A stretch of DNA of 64,000 nucleotides from Sorangium cellulosum So0157-2. Its GTDB lineage: Bacteria > Myxococcota_A > Polyangia > Polyangiales > Polyangiaceae. Below are positions 51,326 through 62,135 of this stretch, in pieces (the first letter of the stretch is position 1; each line of letters begins with the position of its first letter). The stretch is from NCBI RefSeq assembly GCF_000418325.1, contig NC_021658.1, positions 3,982,001 through 4,046,000 of the forward strand, given 5' to 3'. The translations under genes and the position numbers were made by a program. The notes under the pieces were generated by a model. The model was not told the DNA's origin. It worked only from the letters and a program-made list of their open reading frames with translations, and searched no databases.

Positions 51326-51370
51326 CGCGCGAGCATGGCGCGCTCGCGCGGAGCGCGCCATGCTCGCGCG
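51326..51370. repeat. Perfect 20-bp inverted repeat at the recQ start
   Basis: Arms 51326..51345 and 51351..51370 are exact inverted copies (beginning CGCGCGAGCATGGCGCGC) separated by a 5-base GCGCG loop. In recQ mRNA the hairpin would end two bases before the ATG at 51324, so it could block ribosome access. It could also be a DNA cruciform or protein site. Confidence 0.8.
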
Positions 51371-51745
51371 CCTTCGATTGCCTCTCGGCGCGGGGGTGGC
51401 CAGTGAGGGCGTCCATTGGGGCAAAACGTCACTGAGACGAAAAGCCACACATCCGCTGGAGCGCTCCGCGCCGGCACACCGGAATGACGACCTGTCATGA
51501 CACGAGGAGCGGACGCGAATCGAGCTCGAGGACGGCCGCGCCGTCCGACGGCGCGCCAGAGGGTGGTGCTTTGGGCTCAGCGCAGGTCCGGGCGGTCACG
51601 GTCGCGCTCTGCTGCCATTCCCTAGTTGCCTCAGGTTATTCCTTCATCGCGATCCGGAGCCGCGGGAGCGCGCGGCGACCCTGACAGATCGCACCCTGCA
51701 CGAAGCCTTGTTCGAAGTAGATTCTGCGCCGGAGGCACACGACGA
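51371..51745. other. recQ-treY divergent intergenic region
   Basis: No gene is supported in this 375-bp stretch. It should hold the divergent promoters of recQ and treY. A GGAGG ribosome site for treY sits at 51731..51735. The recQ frame stays open through part of this region up to 51498, so an extended recQ N-terminus cannot be fully excluded, but it would be low-complexity and unlike the family. Confidence 0.35.
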
Positions 51746-54700
51746 ATGACGGAAGCGTCGGACGATCAGAAGATGAGCAGCCAGGCGGACGGCGCGGCGC
51801 GAGAGGCGGCGCGGCTCGTCGAGGCGGCGTGCGACGGCGTGGCGCCGCGGCTGCCGCGCGCCACGTACCGCGTGCAGCTCAACAAGGACTTCACCTTCGA
51901 GCAGGCGCGGCGCGTGGTCGCCTACCTCGACGCGCTCGGCGTCAGCGATCTCTACTCGTCGCCCTTCTTCAAGGCGCGCCCGGAGAGCCTGCACGGCTAC
52001 GACCTCGTCGATCACAACGCCCTGAACCCCGCGATCGGCGGCCGCGACGACCTCGACCGGCTCACGGGCGAGCTCGCGGCGCACGGCATGGGCCTCCTGC
52101 TCGACTTCGTGCCCAACCACATGGGCGTCGGCACCTCCGACAACGCCTGGTGGAACGACGTCCTCGAGAACGGCCCGAGCTCGCTCTACGCGCCGTTCTT
52201 CGACATCGACTGGGCGCCGCTCAAGACGGAGCTCAAGCAGAAGGTGCTGCTCCCCGTGCTCGGCGACCACTACGGGCGCGTGCTCGAGCGCGGCGAGCTC
52301 AAGATCGAGTTCGAGAACGGCGCGTTCGTCCTCCGGTACTTCGATCACGTCTTCCCGGTGAACCCGCGGACGTACGCGATGGTCATCGGGCCGCTCGTGC
52401 CCGGCCTGACCGCCGCGCTCGGCGAGGAGCACGACGCGCTCCTCGAGCTCCAGAGCATCCTGACCGGGCTCCGCAACCTGCCGCCGCGGACGGAGACGCA
52501 GCGGGCCAAGGTGATCGAGCGGCGGCGCGAGAAGGAGGTCCTCAAGCGGCGGCTCGCGACGCTCGTCGCGGACTCGCCCGACGTCGCGGCGGCGGTGGCG
52601 GAGGGCGTCGAGCGCATCAACGGCAAGGCGGACGATCCGCGGAGCTTCGACCCGCTCGAGGCGCTGCTCGAGGAGCAGGCCTACCGGCTGAGCTTCTGGC
52701 GCACCGCCGCCGAGGAGATCAACTACCGCCGGTTCTTCGACATCAACGAGCTCGCGGCGATCAAGATGGAGCACCGGCCGGTCTTCTCCGAGGCGCACAG
52801 GCTCGTCTTCGAGCTCTGCGAGCGCGGCCAGGTCACCGGCCTGCGCATCGATCACCCCGACGGCCTCTGGGACCCGATCGGCTACTTCGAGGACCTGCAG
52901 CGGGGCTACCTGGTCGAGCGCTGCCGCCGCCGCTTCCTCGCCGACGCCGCGGGCGAGCCGGAGCCGCGGAGCCTCGATGACGCGCGCCGGAGGCCGCCCG
53001 CCGCCCGCCCGATCCGCGCGGCCCTCGAGGAGCGCGTGGGCGCCGGGGCGGCGCACGGCGCGCAAGGCTCGTCGATCGAGCGGCCGGTGTACGTCGTCGT
53101 CGAGAAGATCCTCGCCCGCGGCGAGACGCTGCCCGAGGCGTGGCCGATCCACGGGACGAGCGGCTACGACTTCACCGCGGCGGTGGGCGAGCTCTTCGTC
53201 GACTCATCGAGCGAGGCGTCGATGACCGCGATCTACGAGCGGTTCATCGGCGATCAGCTGGAGTTCGACACGCTCGTCTACGAGAAGAAGAAGGTGATCC
53301 TGCGGACGGCGCTGGCGAGCGAGCTCAACGTGCTCACGCACGCGCTGAACCGGCTCACCGAGCGCGACCGCCGCTTCCGCGACTTCACCCTGGGCTCGCT
53401 CAACGACGCCCTGCGCGAGGTGATCGCGTGCTTCCCGGTTTACCGCACGTACGTCAACGAGCGGACGCCGACGATCTCGGACCACGACCGGGTCGCGATC
53501 GGCCGCGCGATCGCCCTCGCGCGCCGGCGCAACCCGACGATGGAGGCGACGATCTTCACGTTCCTGCGCTCGGTCCTGATGCTCGACCCGGACCTGTCGC
53601 GCGACGGCGACCGGCGCCCCTTCTGCGAGTTCGTGATGAAGTTCCAGCAGCTCACCGGGCCGGTGATGGCCAAGGGGCTCGAGGACACGTCGTTCTACAT
53701 CTACAACCGGCTCGTGTCGCTCAACGAGGTCGGCGGCGAGCCCGAGCGCTACGGCGCGAGCGTGCTCGCGTTCCACCGCGCCAACGTCCAGCGGCAGAAG
53801 ACGTGGCCGTACTCGATGCTCGCGACGTCGACGCACGACACGAAGCGGAGCGAGGACGTGCGCGCGCGGATCAGCGTGCTCTCGGAGATCCCGTCCGACT
53901 GGGAGGAGGCGCTCCAGCGCGCCGCCTCCGCGGCGGCGCCGCTCAAGGCCGAGATCGAGGGCCGCCTCGCGCCGGACAGCAACGAGGAGTACCTCTTCTA
54001 CCAGACGCTCCTCGGGAGCCTGCCGATCGAGCCGCTCCTCGGCGCCTCCAGCGGCCCGCGGGCGCCCGAGGGCGACGCGCTCTCGGCCTACACGGATCGC
54101 CTCGTGGACTACATGCGCAAAGCCACGAAGGAGGCGAAGGTCAACACGTCCTGGATCGACGCGCAGCCCGAGTACGACGCCGCCGTCGAGGCGTTCGTGC
54201 GCAAGGCGATCGCGTCCGCGGACGTGCTGGGCGCGCTCCTGCCGCTCGCGCGCGTGGTCGCCTACCACGGCATGTGGGGCTCGCTCTCGCAGACGCTCCT
54301 GAAGCTCACGTCGCCGGGCGTGCCGGACATCTACCAGGGCAACGAGGTGTGGGACTTCAGCCTGGTCGACCCCGACAACCGCCGCGCGGTCGACTACGCG
54401 TCGCGCGAGGAGGCGCTCGCGGAGATCCGCGCGCGGTGGAACGGCGGCGACCTCACGCTCGCGCGCGAGCTCTGCGCCGAGGCGCGCGACGGCCGCATCA
54501 AGCTCTTCGTCACGCACGTGGCGCTCGAGCTGCGCCGGCGGCACCCGGCGCTCTTCGGGGCCGACGGGGCCTACGCCCCGCGCGCCGTGATCGGCGAGCG
54601 CGAGACGCACGTCGTCGCCTTCGCGCGCCGCGACCCGAAGGACGGGCGCTCGGCCGTCGTGATCGCGCCCCGGTTCAGCGCGCGGCTGCTCGGCGGCGCC

Positions 54701-54931
54701 TCTGCCCCGCCGACGGGGAAGGTGTGGGCGGGGACCTTCGTCGACGTGGAGCCCGGCATCTACACGGATCTCTTCACCGGCGCCGAGATCGAGGCGTCGC
54801 CTTCCGCTTCCTTGCCGCGCGATGCCGTCGCGACGTCCGAGCCGAAGGACGGCGCGGCGCTCCCGCTCGACCGCGTGCTCTCCGATTTTCCCGTCGCCCT
54901 GCTCGTGCGGGCGACCCAGCGAGGTCAGTGA
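51746..54931 (+). CDS. treY: Malto-oligosyltrehalose synthase (GH13)
   Basis: This 1061-residue enzyme isomerises the reducing-end glucose of maltodextrin to an alpha,alpha-1,1 linkage. TreY signatures are present: ATYRVQLNKDFTFEQA, SDLYSSPFFKARPESLHGYD, catalytic Asp369 in LRIDHPDGL, Glu453 in VVVEKILARGE, IHGTSGYDF, Asp698 in STHDTKRSED, and PGVPDIYQGNE. It is at the long end for the family because of linkers near residues 400-440. ATG 51746 has GGAGG ten bases upstream. treZ follows after one base, so they form an operon giving trehalose from glycogen-derived dextrins, probably for osmotic or desiccation protection. Confidence 0.96.
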   Translation: MTEASDDQKMSSQADGAAREAARLVEAACDGVAPRLPRATYRVQLNKDFTFEQARRVVAYLDALGVSDLYSSPFFKARPESLHGYDLVDHNALNPAIGGRDDLDRLTGELAAHGMGLLLDFVPNHMGVGTSDNAWWNDVLENGPSSLYAPFFDIDWAPLKTELKQKVLLPVLGDHYGRVLERGELKIEFENGAFVLRYFDHVFPVNPRTYAMVIGPLVPGLTAALGEEHDALLELQSILTGLRNLPPRTETQRAKVIERRREKEVLKRRLATLVADSPDVAAAVAEGVERINGKADDPRSFDPLEALLEEQAYRLSFWRTAAEEINYRRFFDINELAAIKMEHRPVFSEAHRLVFELCERGQVTGLRIDHPDGLWDPIGYFEDLQRGYLVERCRRRFLADAAGEPEPRSLDDARRRPPAARPIRAALEERVGAGAAHGAQGSSIERPVYVVVEKILARGETLPEAWPIHGTSGYDFTAAVGELFVDSSSEASMTAIYERFIGDQLEFDTLVYEKKKVILRTALASELNVLTHALNRLTERDRRFRDFTLGSLNDALREVIACFPVYRTYVNERTPTISDHDRVAIGRAIALARRRNPTMEATIFTFLRSVLMLDPDLSRDGDRRPFCEFVMKFQQLTGPVMAKGLEDTSFYIYNRLVSLNEVGGEPERYGASVLAFHRANVQRQKTWPYSMLATSTHDTKRSEDVRARISVLSEIPSDWEEALQRAASAAAPLKAEIEGRLAPDSNEEYLFYQTLLGSLPIEPLLGASSGPRAPEGDALSAYTDRLVDYMRKATKEAKVNTSWIDAQPEYDAAVEAFVRKAIASADVLGALLPLARVVAYHGMWGSLSQTLLKLTSPGVPDIYQGNEVWDFSLVDPDNRRAVDYASREEALAEIRARWNGGDLTLARELCAEARDGRIKLFVTHVALELRRRHPALFGADGAYAPRAVIGERETHVVAFARRDPKDGRSAVVIAPRFSARLLGGASAPPTGKVWAGTFVDVEPGIYTDLFTGAEIEASPSASLPRDAVATSEPKDGAALPLDRVLSDFPVALLVRATQRGQ

Positions 54932-54932
54932 C

Positions 54933-56762
<1,830 letters not shown>

Positions 56763-56803
56763 CCCCAGGACGTCGATCGCGTCGATCGACCGAGAGATGA
56801 ACT

Positions 56804-56855
56804 GCCAAGGACGCCAAGAACGCCAAGAAGAGAACGAGATCTTGGCGTCCTTGGC
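56804..56855. repeat. Stem-loop built of GCCAAGGACGCCAAG units, left of trmO
   Basis: Arms GCCAAGGACGCCAAGA (56804..56819) and its exact complement (56840..56855) form a 16-bp stem. A further ACGCCAAG unit lies in the loop and weaker pairing (GAAC/GTTC) lies outside. It follows treZ by 41 bp and may end that transcript. The repeated CGCCAAG unit resembles intergenic repeat families. Confidence 0.7.
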
Positions 56856-56924
56856 GCCGTGGCGGTTCCAAGTTCTGCTCTTTCGAGCGGTTTCGACGCG
56901 TTTGTCGTCCTAGATTCGGGCGCG

Positions 56925-57725
56925 ATGCTGAAGCCCGTCACGTTCACGCCCATCGGCGTGGTGCGCACCCCGTTCCCCGACCGCGTGAGCGCGCCGCGGC
57001 AGCCGCACGCCGCGGCCGGGGCGGAGGGCACGATCGAGCTCGTGCCCGGCCGCGGCCTGGAGCACGCGCTCTGCGACATCGAGGGGTGGGACTACCTCTG
57101 GGTGGTCTTCTGGTTCCACCTCAACGAGGGCTGGCGCCCGAAGGTCCTGCCGCCGCGGAGCGCCGGCAAGCGGCGCGGCGTGCTGTCGACGCGCTCGCCG
57201 CACCGCCCGAACCCGATCGGCCTCAGCGTGGTCAAGCTCCTCGGCGTGGACGGCCTCACCTTGCGCGTGAGCGGCGTGGACATGATCGACGGCACCCCGG
57301 TGCTCGATCTGAAGCCGTACGTGCCGTACGCCGACGCCTACCCGCACGCGCGCACCGGCTGGGTCGCGCCGCTCGCGCCAGGCGAGGCGCCGGCGGATCC
57401 GGAGCCGGGCTTCGAGGTGGTCTGGAGCGAGCGCGCGGCCGAGCAGGCCGCCTGGCTCGACGCGACGCACGGGGTCGCGCTGCGGGAGCGGGTGGACCGC
57501 GCGCTCGCGCTCGGCCCGCAGCCGCACCCTTACCGGAGGATCCGCGCCGACGGGGACGCGATGCGGCTCGCCGTGACCTCGTGGCGGGTGCGGTTCAGGG
57601 CCGAGGGGCGGCGGATCGAGGTGCTGTCCGTGGCGACCGGCTACCGCGAGAAGGAGCTCTGGAGCGGAGACGCGCCCGAGCTCGCCGCGCACCGGCAGTT
57701 CGTGGAGCGGTTCGGACGCGGCTAG
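56925..57725 (+). CDS. trmO: tRNA m6t6A37 methyltransferase TrmO-like (TsaA/YaeB family)
   Basis: This 266-residue protein has a TrmO beta-barrel domain (FTPIGVVRTPFPDRVSAPRQP, then RRGVLSTRSPHRPNPIGLSVVKL and DMIDGTPVLDLKPYVPYAD) and the C-terminal TsaA-like domain (~165-260). Known TrmO uses S-adenosylmethionine to N6-methylate t6A37 in tRNA-Thr(GGU). ATG 56925 was chosen because the conserved domain starts directly after it. The gene stands alone, flanked on both sides by stem-loop repeats. Confidence 0.92.
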   Translation: MLKPVTFTPIGVVRTPFPDRVSAPRQPHAAAGAEGTIELVPGRGLEHALCDIEGWDYLWVVFWFHLNEGWRPKVLPPRSAGKRRGVLSTRSPHRPNPIGLSVVKLLGVDGLTLRVSGVDMIDGTPVLDLKPYVPYADAYPHARTGWVAPLAPGEAPADPEPGFEVVWSERAAEQAAWLDATHGVALRERVDRALALGPQPHPYRRIRADGDAMRLAVTSWRVRFRAEGRRIEVLSVATGYREKELWSGDAPELAAHRQFVERFGRG

Positions 57726-57773
57726 CGCCGCGGGTGCGCATCAGAAGTCCCGCCAGGGATCTGCCTCGCGACG

Positions 57774-57879
57774 AAGAGAGAGTTCAGCGCAAAGACGCCA
57801 AAGGCGCAAAGACGCAAAAATACATCATATTTGTTCTTTTTGCGCCTTTGCGCCTTTGCGCCTTTGCGTTGGACTCTCT
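57774..57879. repeat. Stem-loop built of GCGCAAAGACGC units, right of trmO
   Basis: An imperfect inverted repeat with arms of about 45 bp surrounds an AT-rich loop (TACATCATATTTGTTC). The left arm carries GCGCAAAGACGCCAAAGG-type units and the right arm carries three TTTGCGCC units plus TTTGCGT. GAGAGAGT/ACTCTCTC closes the base. It is built on the same plan as the 56804..56855 element but with AAAG in place of AAG, and probably ends trmO transcription. The rest of the gap to 58007 shows nothing recognisable. Confidence 0.7.
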
Positions 57880-58007
57880 CCGCATGGCATGCCGGGAACT
57901 CCGCATCAGCGGTGCGTCTCCGGCCCTTGCGGAACGAGCTGAGCGCAGACAAAGCGTCCACGGCGTTTCGCCGGCAACGTCCGGTGGAATCGCGCGACGC
58001 GAATCGA

Positions 58008-61000
58008 ATGAGTGTGATCTCCACGAAGCAGGGGCGCGGGGCTGAGCCGCGGGGACCCGGGCCGCGGGGGGCCGAGCCGCGCGGGATGGATCCGCACTTC
58101 CGTCTGCTCGCCGAGAGCATACCGCAGCTGGTCTGGGTCGCCGGCAGCGACGGCTCGTGCGATTACGTCAACGGCCGCTTTCGCGAGTACGCCGGCTCGG
58201 CCGCGGACCAGGTGACGCGCCTCGGTCTGTCCGCCGTCATCCATCCGGAGGACGCGGTGCGCTGCACCGCGGCGTGGCGGGCGGCCGTCGAGCGGGGCGC
58301 GGCCCTCGAGCTGGAGTTCCGCGTGCGGCGGCATGACGGCGCCTACCGCTGGTTCCGCGGTCGAGCCGAGCCCGTCCTCGAGGACGCGGGCGGCCGGGCG
58401 TGCCGCTGGCTCGGCACGGCGGCCGACATCGACGAGCGGGCGCGAGGAGAGGGCGCGCCGCGCGGGCAGAGCGAGGCCGATCTGCATCCCGGGGCGACCC
58501 TCCTGGCTCAGGCCGGCGAGGAGCGCCTGCGCGAGAGCGAGGAGCGACTGCGGCTGGCCCTCGAGGGCGGCCAGCTCGGCGTCTGGGAGCTGGATGTGCC
58601 GAGCGGGGGCCTCTTCTGGTCGGAAAAGGCGTTCGAGTTCGCGGGCATCGACGCGGCGCAGTTCGGCGGCACCCTCGACGATTTCGCGCGGTTCCTGCAC
58701 CCCGACGACCGGGACGCGGTCTGGGCGCGCCTCGACAGCGCGCTGCGCGGCGAGGCGGACTGCTCCGCCGAGTTCCGCATCCTCCATGCCGACGGGCGCG
58801 TGCGCTGGGTGCACAGCCGCGCGCTGGTGCAGCGGGATCGCGATGCGCGCCCGCGGCGGGTCGTGGGCGTGGTCGGGGACATCACCCCCCGGAAGCTCTC
58901 GGAGCTGGCCCTCCGGGAGAGCGAGGAGCGCTTCCGCAACATGGCCGATCAATCGCCCGTGATGATCTGGATCACGGACGCCGATGGCCGCGCCACGTAC
59001 GGCAACCGGTGGTGGACCGAGTTCACGGATCAGGGCGCGGCGACCTGCCTCGGCTTCGGCTGGCTCGACGTGATCCACCCCGAGGATCGCCAGGCCACGA
59101 TGGAGGTCTTCCGGCGGGCCGAGGCGCGGCGCGAGCCCTTCCGGCTGGATTACCGCCTGCGCCGGTACGACGGCGAGTACCGCTGGTGCATCGCGTCGGG
59201 CTCGCCGCGGCTCGGCCCGGACGGCGAGTTCCTCGGCTACGTCGGCTCGGTCATCGACATCACCGAGCGCAAGCAGGCCGAGCTCCTGCTCCAGGAGAGC
59301 GAGGAGCGATTCCGTCGCGCCGTGATGGCGATCCCGTTCCCCGTCATGATTCACGCCGACGACGGCCAGGTCGTCAGCGTCAACCCCGCGTGGACCGACA
59401 TCACCGGCTACGCCAGCGCGGAGATCCCCACCATCGAGGCGTGGATCGACCGGGCGCATCCGGCGCAGAAGGACGCCGTCCACGCCAGGATCAAGGCCCT
59501 GTACGCGCTGGAGGGCGTCTCCACCGGCGAGCTCGAGGCTGCGGTCACCACGGCGCACGGCGAGCAGCGCACGTGGCTCTTCCGCGGGGCGCCGCTGGGC
59601 AAGGACGCGGCGGGCAGGCGGCTCGTCATCAGCATCGCCCACGACATCACCGAGAGGAAGCAGGTCGACGACCTGGTCCGGAAGAGCGAGGCGAAGTTCC
59701 GGACGCTCGCCGACGCCATGCCGCAGATCGCCTGGACGGCGCGCCCGGACGGCAGCGTCGATTACTACAACCGCAGGTGGTACGAGATCTGCGGCCTGAG
59801 CGAGGGCGAGGTGACCGGCGACAGCTGGGTCTCCTTCGTGCACCCGGACGATCGCCCGATGTGCACGGACAGCTGGCGCCGCTCGGTCCTGTCCGGCGAG
59901 CCGTACGACGTCGAATACCGCTTCTGGGTCCTCGCTGCCCGCGAGCACCGCTGGTACCTGAGCCGCGCGGTGCCCGTGCACGGGCCGTCGGGCGAGATCG
60001 TGAAGTGGTATGGCACCTGCACGGACATCCACGATCGGAAGTGCGCCGAGGCCACGCTGAGGGAAGCGGACCAGCGCAAGAACGAGTTCCTGGCGATGCT
60101 CGCCCACGAGCTGCGCAACCCGCTCGGGCCCCTGCGCAACGCCGCCGAGCTCCTGCGGCGGTCCGGGCCCCAGCAGCCGTCGACGGCGTGGGCGTGCGGC
60201 GTGCTCGAGCGGCAGGTCTCGCACATGGCCCGGCTGGTGGACGATCTCCTCGACGTCTCGCGCGTGGCGCGCGGCCGGATCGAGCTGCGCAAGCAGCGCT
60301 GCGACCTCGCGCAGCTGCTCCGGCAGACCGCCGAGGACTACCGCAGCACGCTGGAGGCGAGCGGCCTCGCGCTCGCGCTGGAGATCCCGGACGAGCCGCT
60401 GTGGGTCCACGGCGACCGGACCCGCCTGTCGCAGGCCATCGGCAACGTGCTGCACAACGCGAGCAAGTTTACCCAGGCCGGCGGGCGGGTGACGGTCGCC
60501 CTGTCGGCGGCGCCGGAGAGCTCGGCCGCGATCCGCGTCCGCGACACGGGCATCGGTATGGAGGCGGCGATGCTGGCGCGCGCGTTCGAGCCGTTCAGCC
60601 AGGCCGACTGCAGCCTGGACCGCAGCCGGGGCGGGCTCGGGCTGGGCCTCGCGCTGGTCAAGGGGCTCGTCGAGCTGCACGGCGGCGCGGTCTCGGCCGA
60701 GAGCGCGGGCATCGGCCGCGGGACGGAGGTGGTCCTCCGCCTGCCGCTCTCGCGCGAGGTCGCGCCGTCGGCCGAGAGCGCCGCGCCGGGCTCGGACCTC
60801 GCGGCGCGATCGCTGCGCATCCTGATCATCGAGGACAACGTGGACGCCGCGGAGACCTTGCAAGCGCTGCTCGCCATGGAGGGGCACCGGGTCGAGGTGG
60901 CCCTGACCGGGCCCGCGGGCGTCGACGCGGCCCGCGCGTTCCTGCCCGAGGTCGTCCTGTGCGACATCGGCCTGCCCGGCGGGATGGATGGGTACGGCGT

Positions 61001-61181
61001 GGCGCGCGCCCTGAAGGGGAGCCCGGGCACCTCCCCCTCGCTCATGATCGCGCTGACCGGCTATGGCCGGGAGGAAGATCGACGCCGGGCCCAGGAGGCC
61101 GGCTTCGCCATGCACCTCGTCAAGCCGATCGAGCCGAGCGCGCTGGAGACCGTCCTCGCCTCGATCGCGGCGCGGGGGTGA
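58008..61181 (+). CDS. Cytoplasmic multi-PAS hybrid histidine kinase
   Basis: This protein of about 1057 residues has no membrane segment. Five PAS/PAC units follow one another (about residues 28-140, 175-300, 305-425, 430-555, 560-685), several with the HPEDR/HPDDR and DITERK signatures. The HisKA domain has phospho-acceptor His700 (MLAHELRNPLGP), the ATPase domain has DTGIGM and RGGLGLGLALVKGLVELHGG, and a C-terminal receiver has phospho-acceptor Asp986 (LCDIGLPGG). It probably senses an intracellular cue (redox, light or ligand) and passes phosphate to an unlinked partner. Starts at 58008 and 58086 are possible; the first adds a repetitive Pro/Arg/Gly stretch. No cognate regulator gene is adjacent. 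Confidence 0.92.
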   Translation: MSVISTKQGRGAEPRGPGPRGAEPRGMDPHFRLLAESIPQLVWVAGSDGSCDYVNGRFREYAGSAADQVTRLGLSAVIHPEDAVRCTAAWRAAVERGAALELEFRVRRHDGAYRWFRGRAEPVLEDAGGRACRWLGTAADIDERARGEGAPRGQSEADLHPGATLLAQAGEERLRESEERLRLALEGGQLGVWELDVPSGGLFWSEKAFEFAGIDAAQFGGTLDDFARFLHPDDRDAVWARLDSALRGEADCSAEFRILHADGRVRWVHSRALVQRDRDARPRRVVGVVGDITPRKLSELALRESEERFRNMADQSPVMIWITDADGRATYGNRWWTEFTDQGAATCLGFGWLDVIHPEDRQATMEVFRRAEARREPFRLDYRLRRYDGEYRWCIASGSPRLGPDGEFLGYVGSVIDITERKQAELLLQESEERFRRAVMAIPFPVMIHADDGQVVSVNPAWTDITGYASAEIPTIEAWIDRAHPAQKDAVHARIKALYALEGVSTGELEAAVTTAHGEQRTWLFRGAPLGKDAAGRRLVISIAHDITERKQVDDLVRKSEAKFRTLADAMPQIAWTARPDGSVDYYNRRWYEICGLSEGEVTGDSWVSFVHPDDRPMCTDSWRRSVLSGEPYDVEYRFWVLAAREHRWYLSRAVPVHGPSGEIVKWYGTCTDIHDRKCAEATLREADQRKNEFLAMLAHELRNPLGPLRNAAELLRRSGPQQPSTAWACGVLERQVSHMARLVDDLLDVSRVARGRIELRKQRCDLAQLLRQTAEDYRSTLEASGLALALEIPDEPLWVHGDRTRLSQAIGNVLHNASKFTQAGGRVTVALSAAPESSAAIRVRDTGIGMEAAMLARAFEPFSQADCSLDRSRGGLGLGLALVKGLVELHGGAVSAESAGIGRGTEVVLRLPLSREVAPSAESAAPGSDLAARSLRILIIEDNVDAAETLQALLAMEGHRVEVALTGPAGVDAARAFLPEVVLCDIGLPGGMDGYGVARALKGSPGTSPSLMIALTGYGREEDRRRAQEAGFAMHLVKPIEPSALETVLASIAARG

Positions 61182-61214
61182 GCGGAGGCGGGAGCGGGCC
61201 GCCTCGACGATCGA

Positions 61215-61979
61215 TCACCAGGCCGTCCACCCGCCGTCCACGGCCATCGCGTGCCCGTTGATGTACGTCGCGCGGTCGGAGAGGAGGAACGCGGCCGCCT
61301 CGGCCACCTCCTCGGGCGCGCCCAGGCGATCCATCGGCTCCAGGGCGAGCAGGGCCTTCTCGTCGACCAGGTTGTTCTTGATCGCGCTGTCGTACATCGG
61401 CGTCCGGATGGGCCCCGGGCACACCGAGTTCACGCGGATGCCGCGCTTCGCATATTCGAGCGCGGTGGTCTTGGTCAGCCCGACCAGGCCGTGCTTGGAG
61501 GCCACGTAGGCCGGGAGCGACCCGACGCCGGCCAGGCCCGCGACAGACGCGTTGTTCACGATGGCGCCGCCTCCCTGCTTCAGCATCTGGGCGAGCTCGT
61601 ATTTCATGCAGAGGAACGCGCCCTTGAGGTTCACGGCGAGGGTGCGGTCCCAGTTCTCCTCGGTGCAGTCGGCCGTGGCCGCGATGGTGCCGTCGATGCC
61701 GGCGTTGTTGAAGGCCGCGTCGAGGCGGCCGTGGCGCTCGACCGCGCGCGCCACGATCGCCTCGGCGTCGTTCGCCCGCGTCACGTCGGCCCGGACGAAG
61801 ACGGCGTCGCCGCCGCGCTCCTGGATCCTCCGCGCCGTCGCCTCGCCGTGATCCTCGTCGATGTCGGCGAGGACGAGCCGCGCTCCGTGACCCGCGAACA
61901 CGAACGCGGACGCTTGTCCGATCCCCGAGCTCGCGCCCGTGATGGCGATGATCTTGTCCTCAAGAAAGCGTGTAGTCAT
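61215..61979 (-). CDS. Short-chain dehydrogenase/reductase
   Basis: This 254-residue classical SDR has the NAD(P) motif TGASSGIG (~15-22), NNAG (~92), catalytic Ser in NNASVAGLAGVG, and YVASK (Tyr and Lys). The C-terminal PGPIRTPMYDSA segment is normal. An acidic residue after the second beta strand (LADIDE) suggests NAD(H) preference. ATG 61979 has AGGAGGGCC just upstream. It converges on the histidine kinase with a 33-bp gap and is divergent from the P-type ATPase gene. The substrate is unknown. Confidence 0.93.
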   Translation of the reverse strand: MTTRFLEDKIIAITGASSGIGQASAFVFAGHGARLVLADIDEDHGEATARRIQERGGDAVFVRADVTRANDAEAIVARAVERHGRLDAAFNNAGIDGTIAATADCTEENWDRTLAVNLKGAFLCMKYELAQMLKQGGGAIVNNASVAGLAGVGSLPAYVASKHGLVGLTKTTALEYAKRGIRVNSVCPGPIRTPMYDSAIKNNLVDEKALLALEPMDRLGAPEEVAEAAAFLLSDRATYINGHAMAVDGGWTAW

Positions 61980-62135
61980 GGGGCCCTCCTTAGTCCGCAC
62001 GCTAACCCTGCGCCCAGACCGCAACAAGCCGACCACCTCGGCGCCGCCGCGCCGGCCCGGCCGAGCGATGTGGCCCGCCCGCACACCGGCGCTGGCTCGA
62101 CCTTTGAAGAGGCCCAGAGCCCAGCGCGGAGGATC

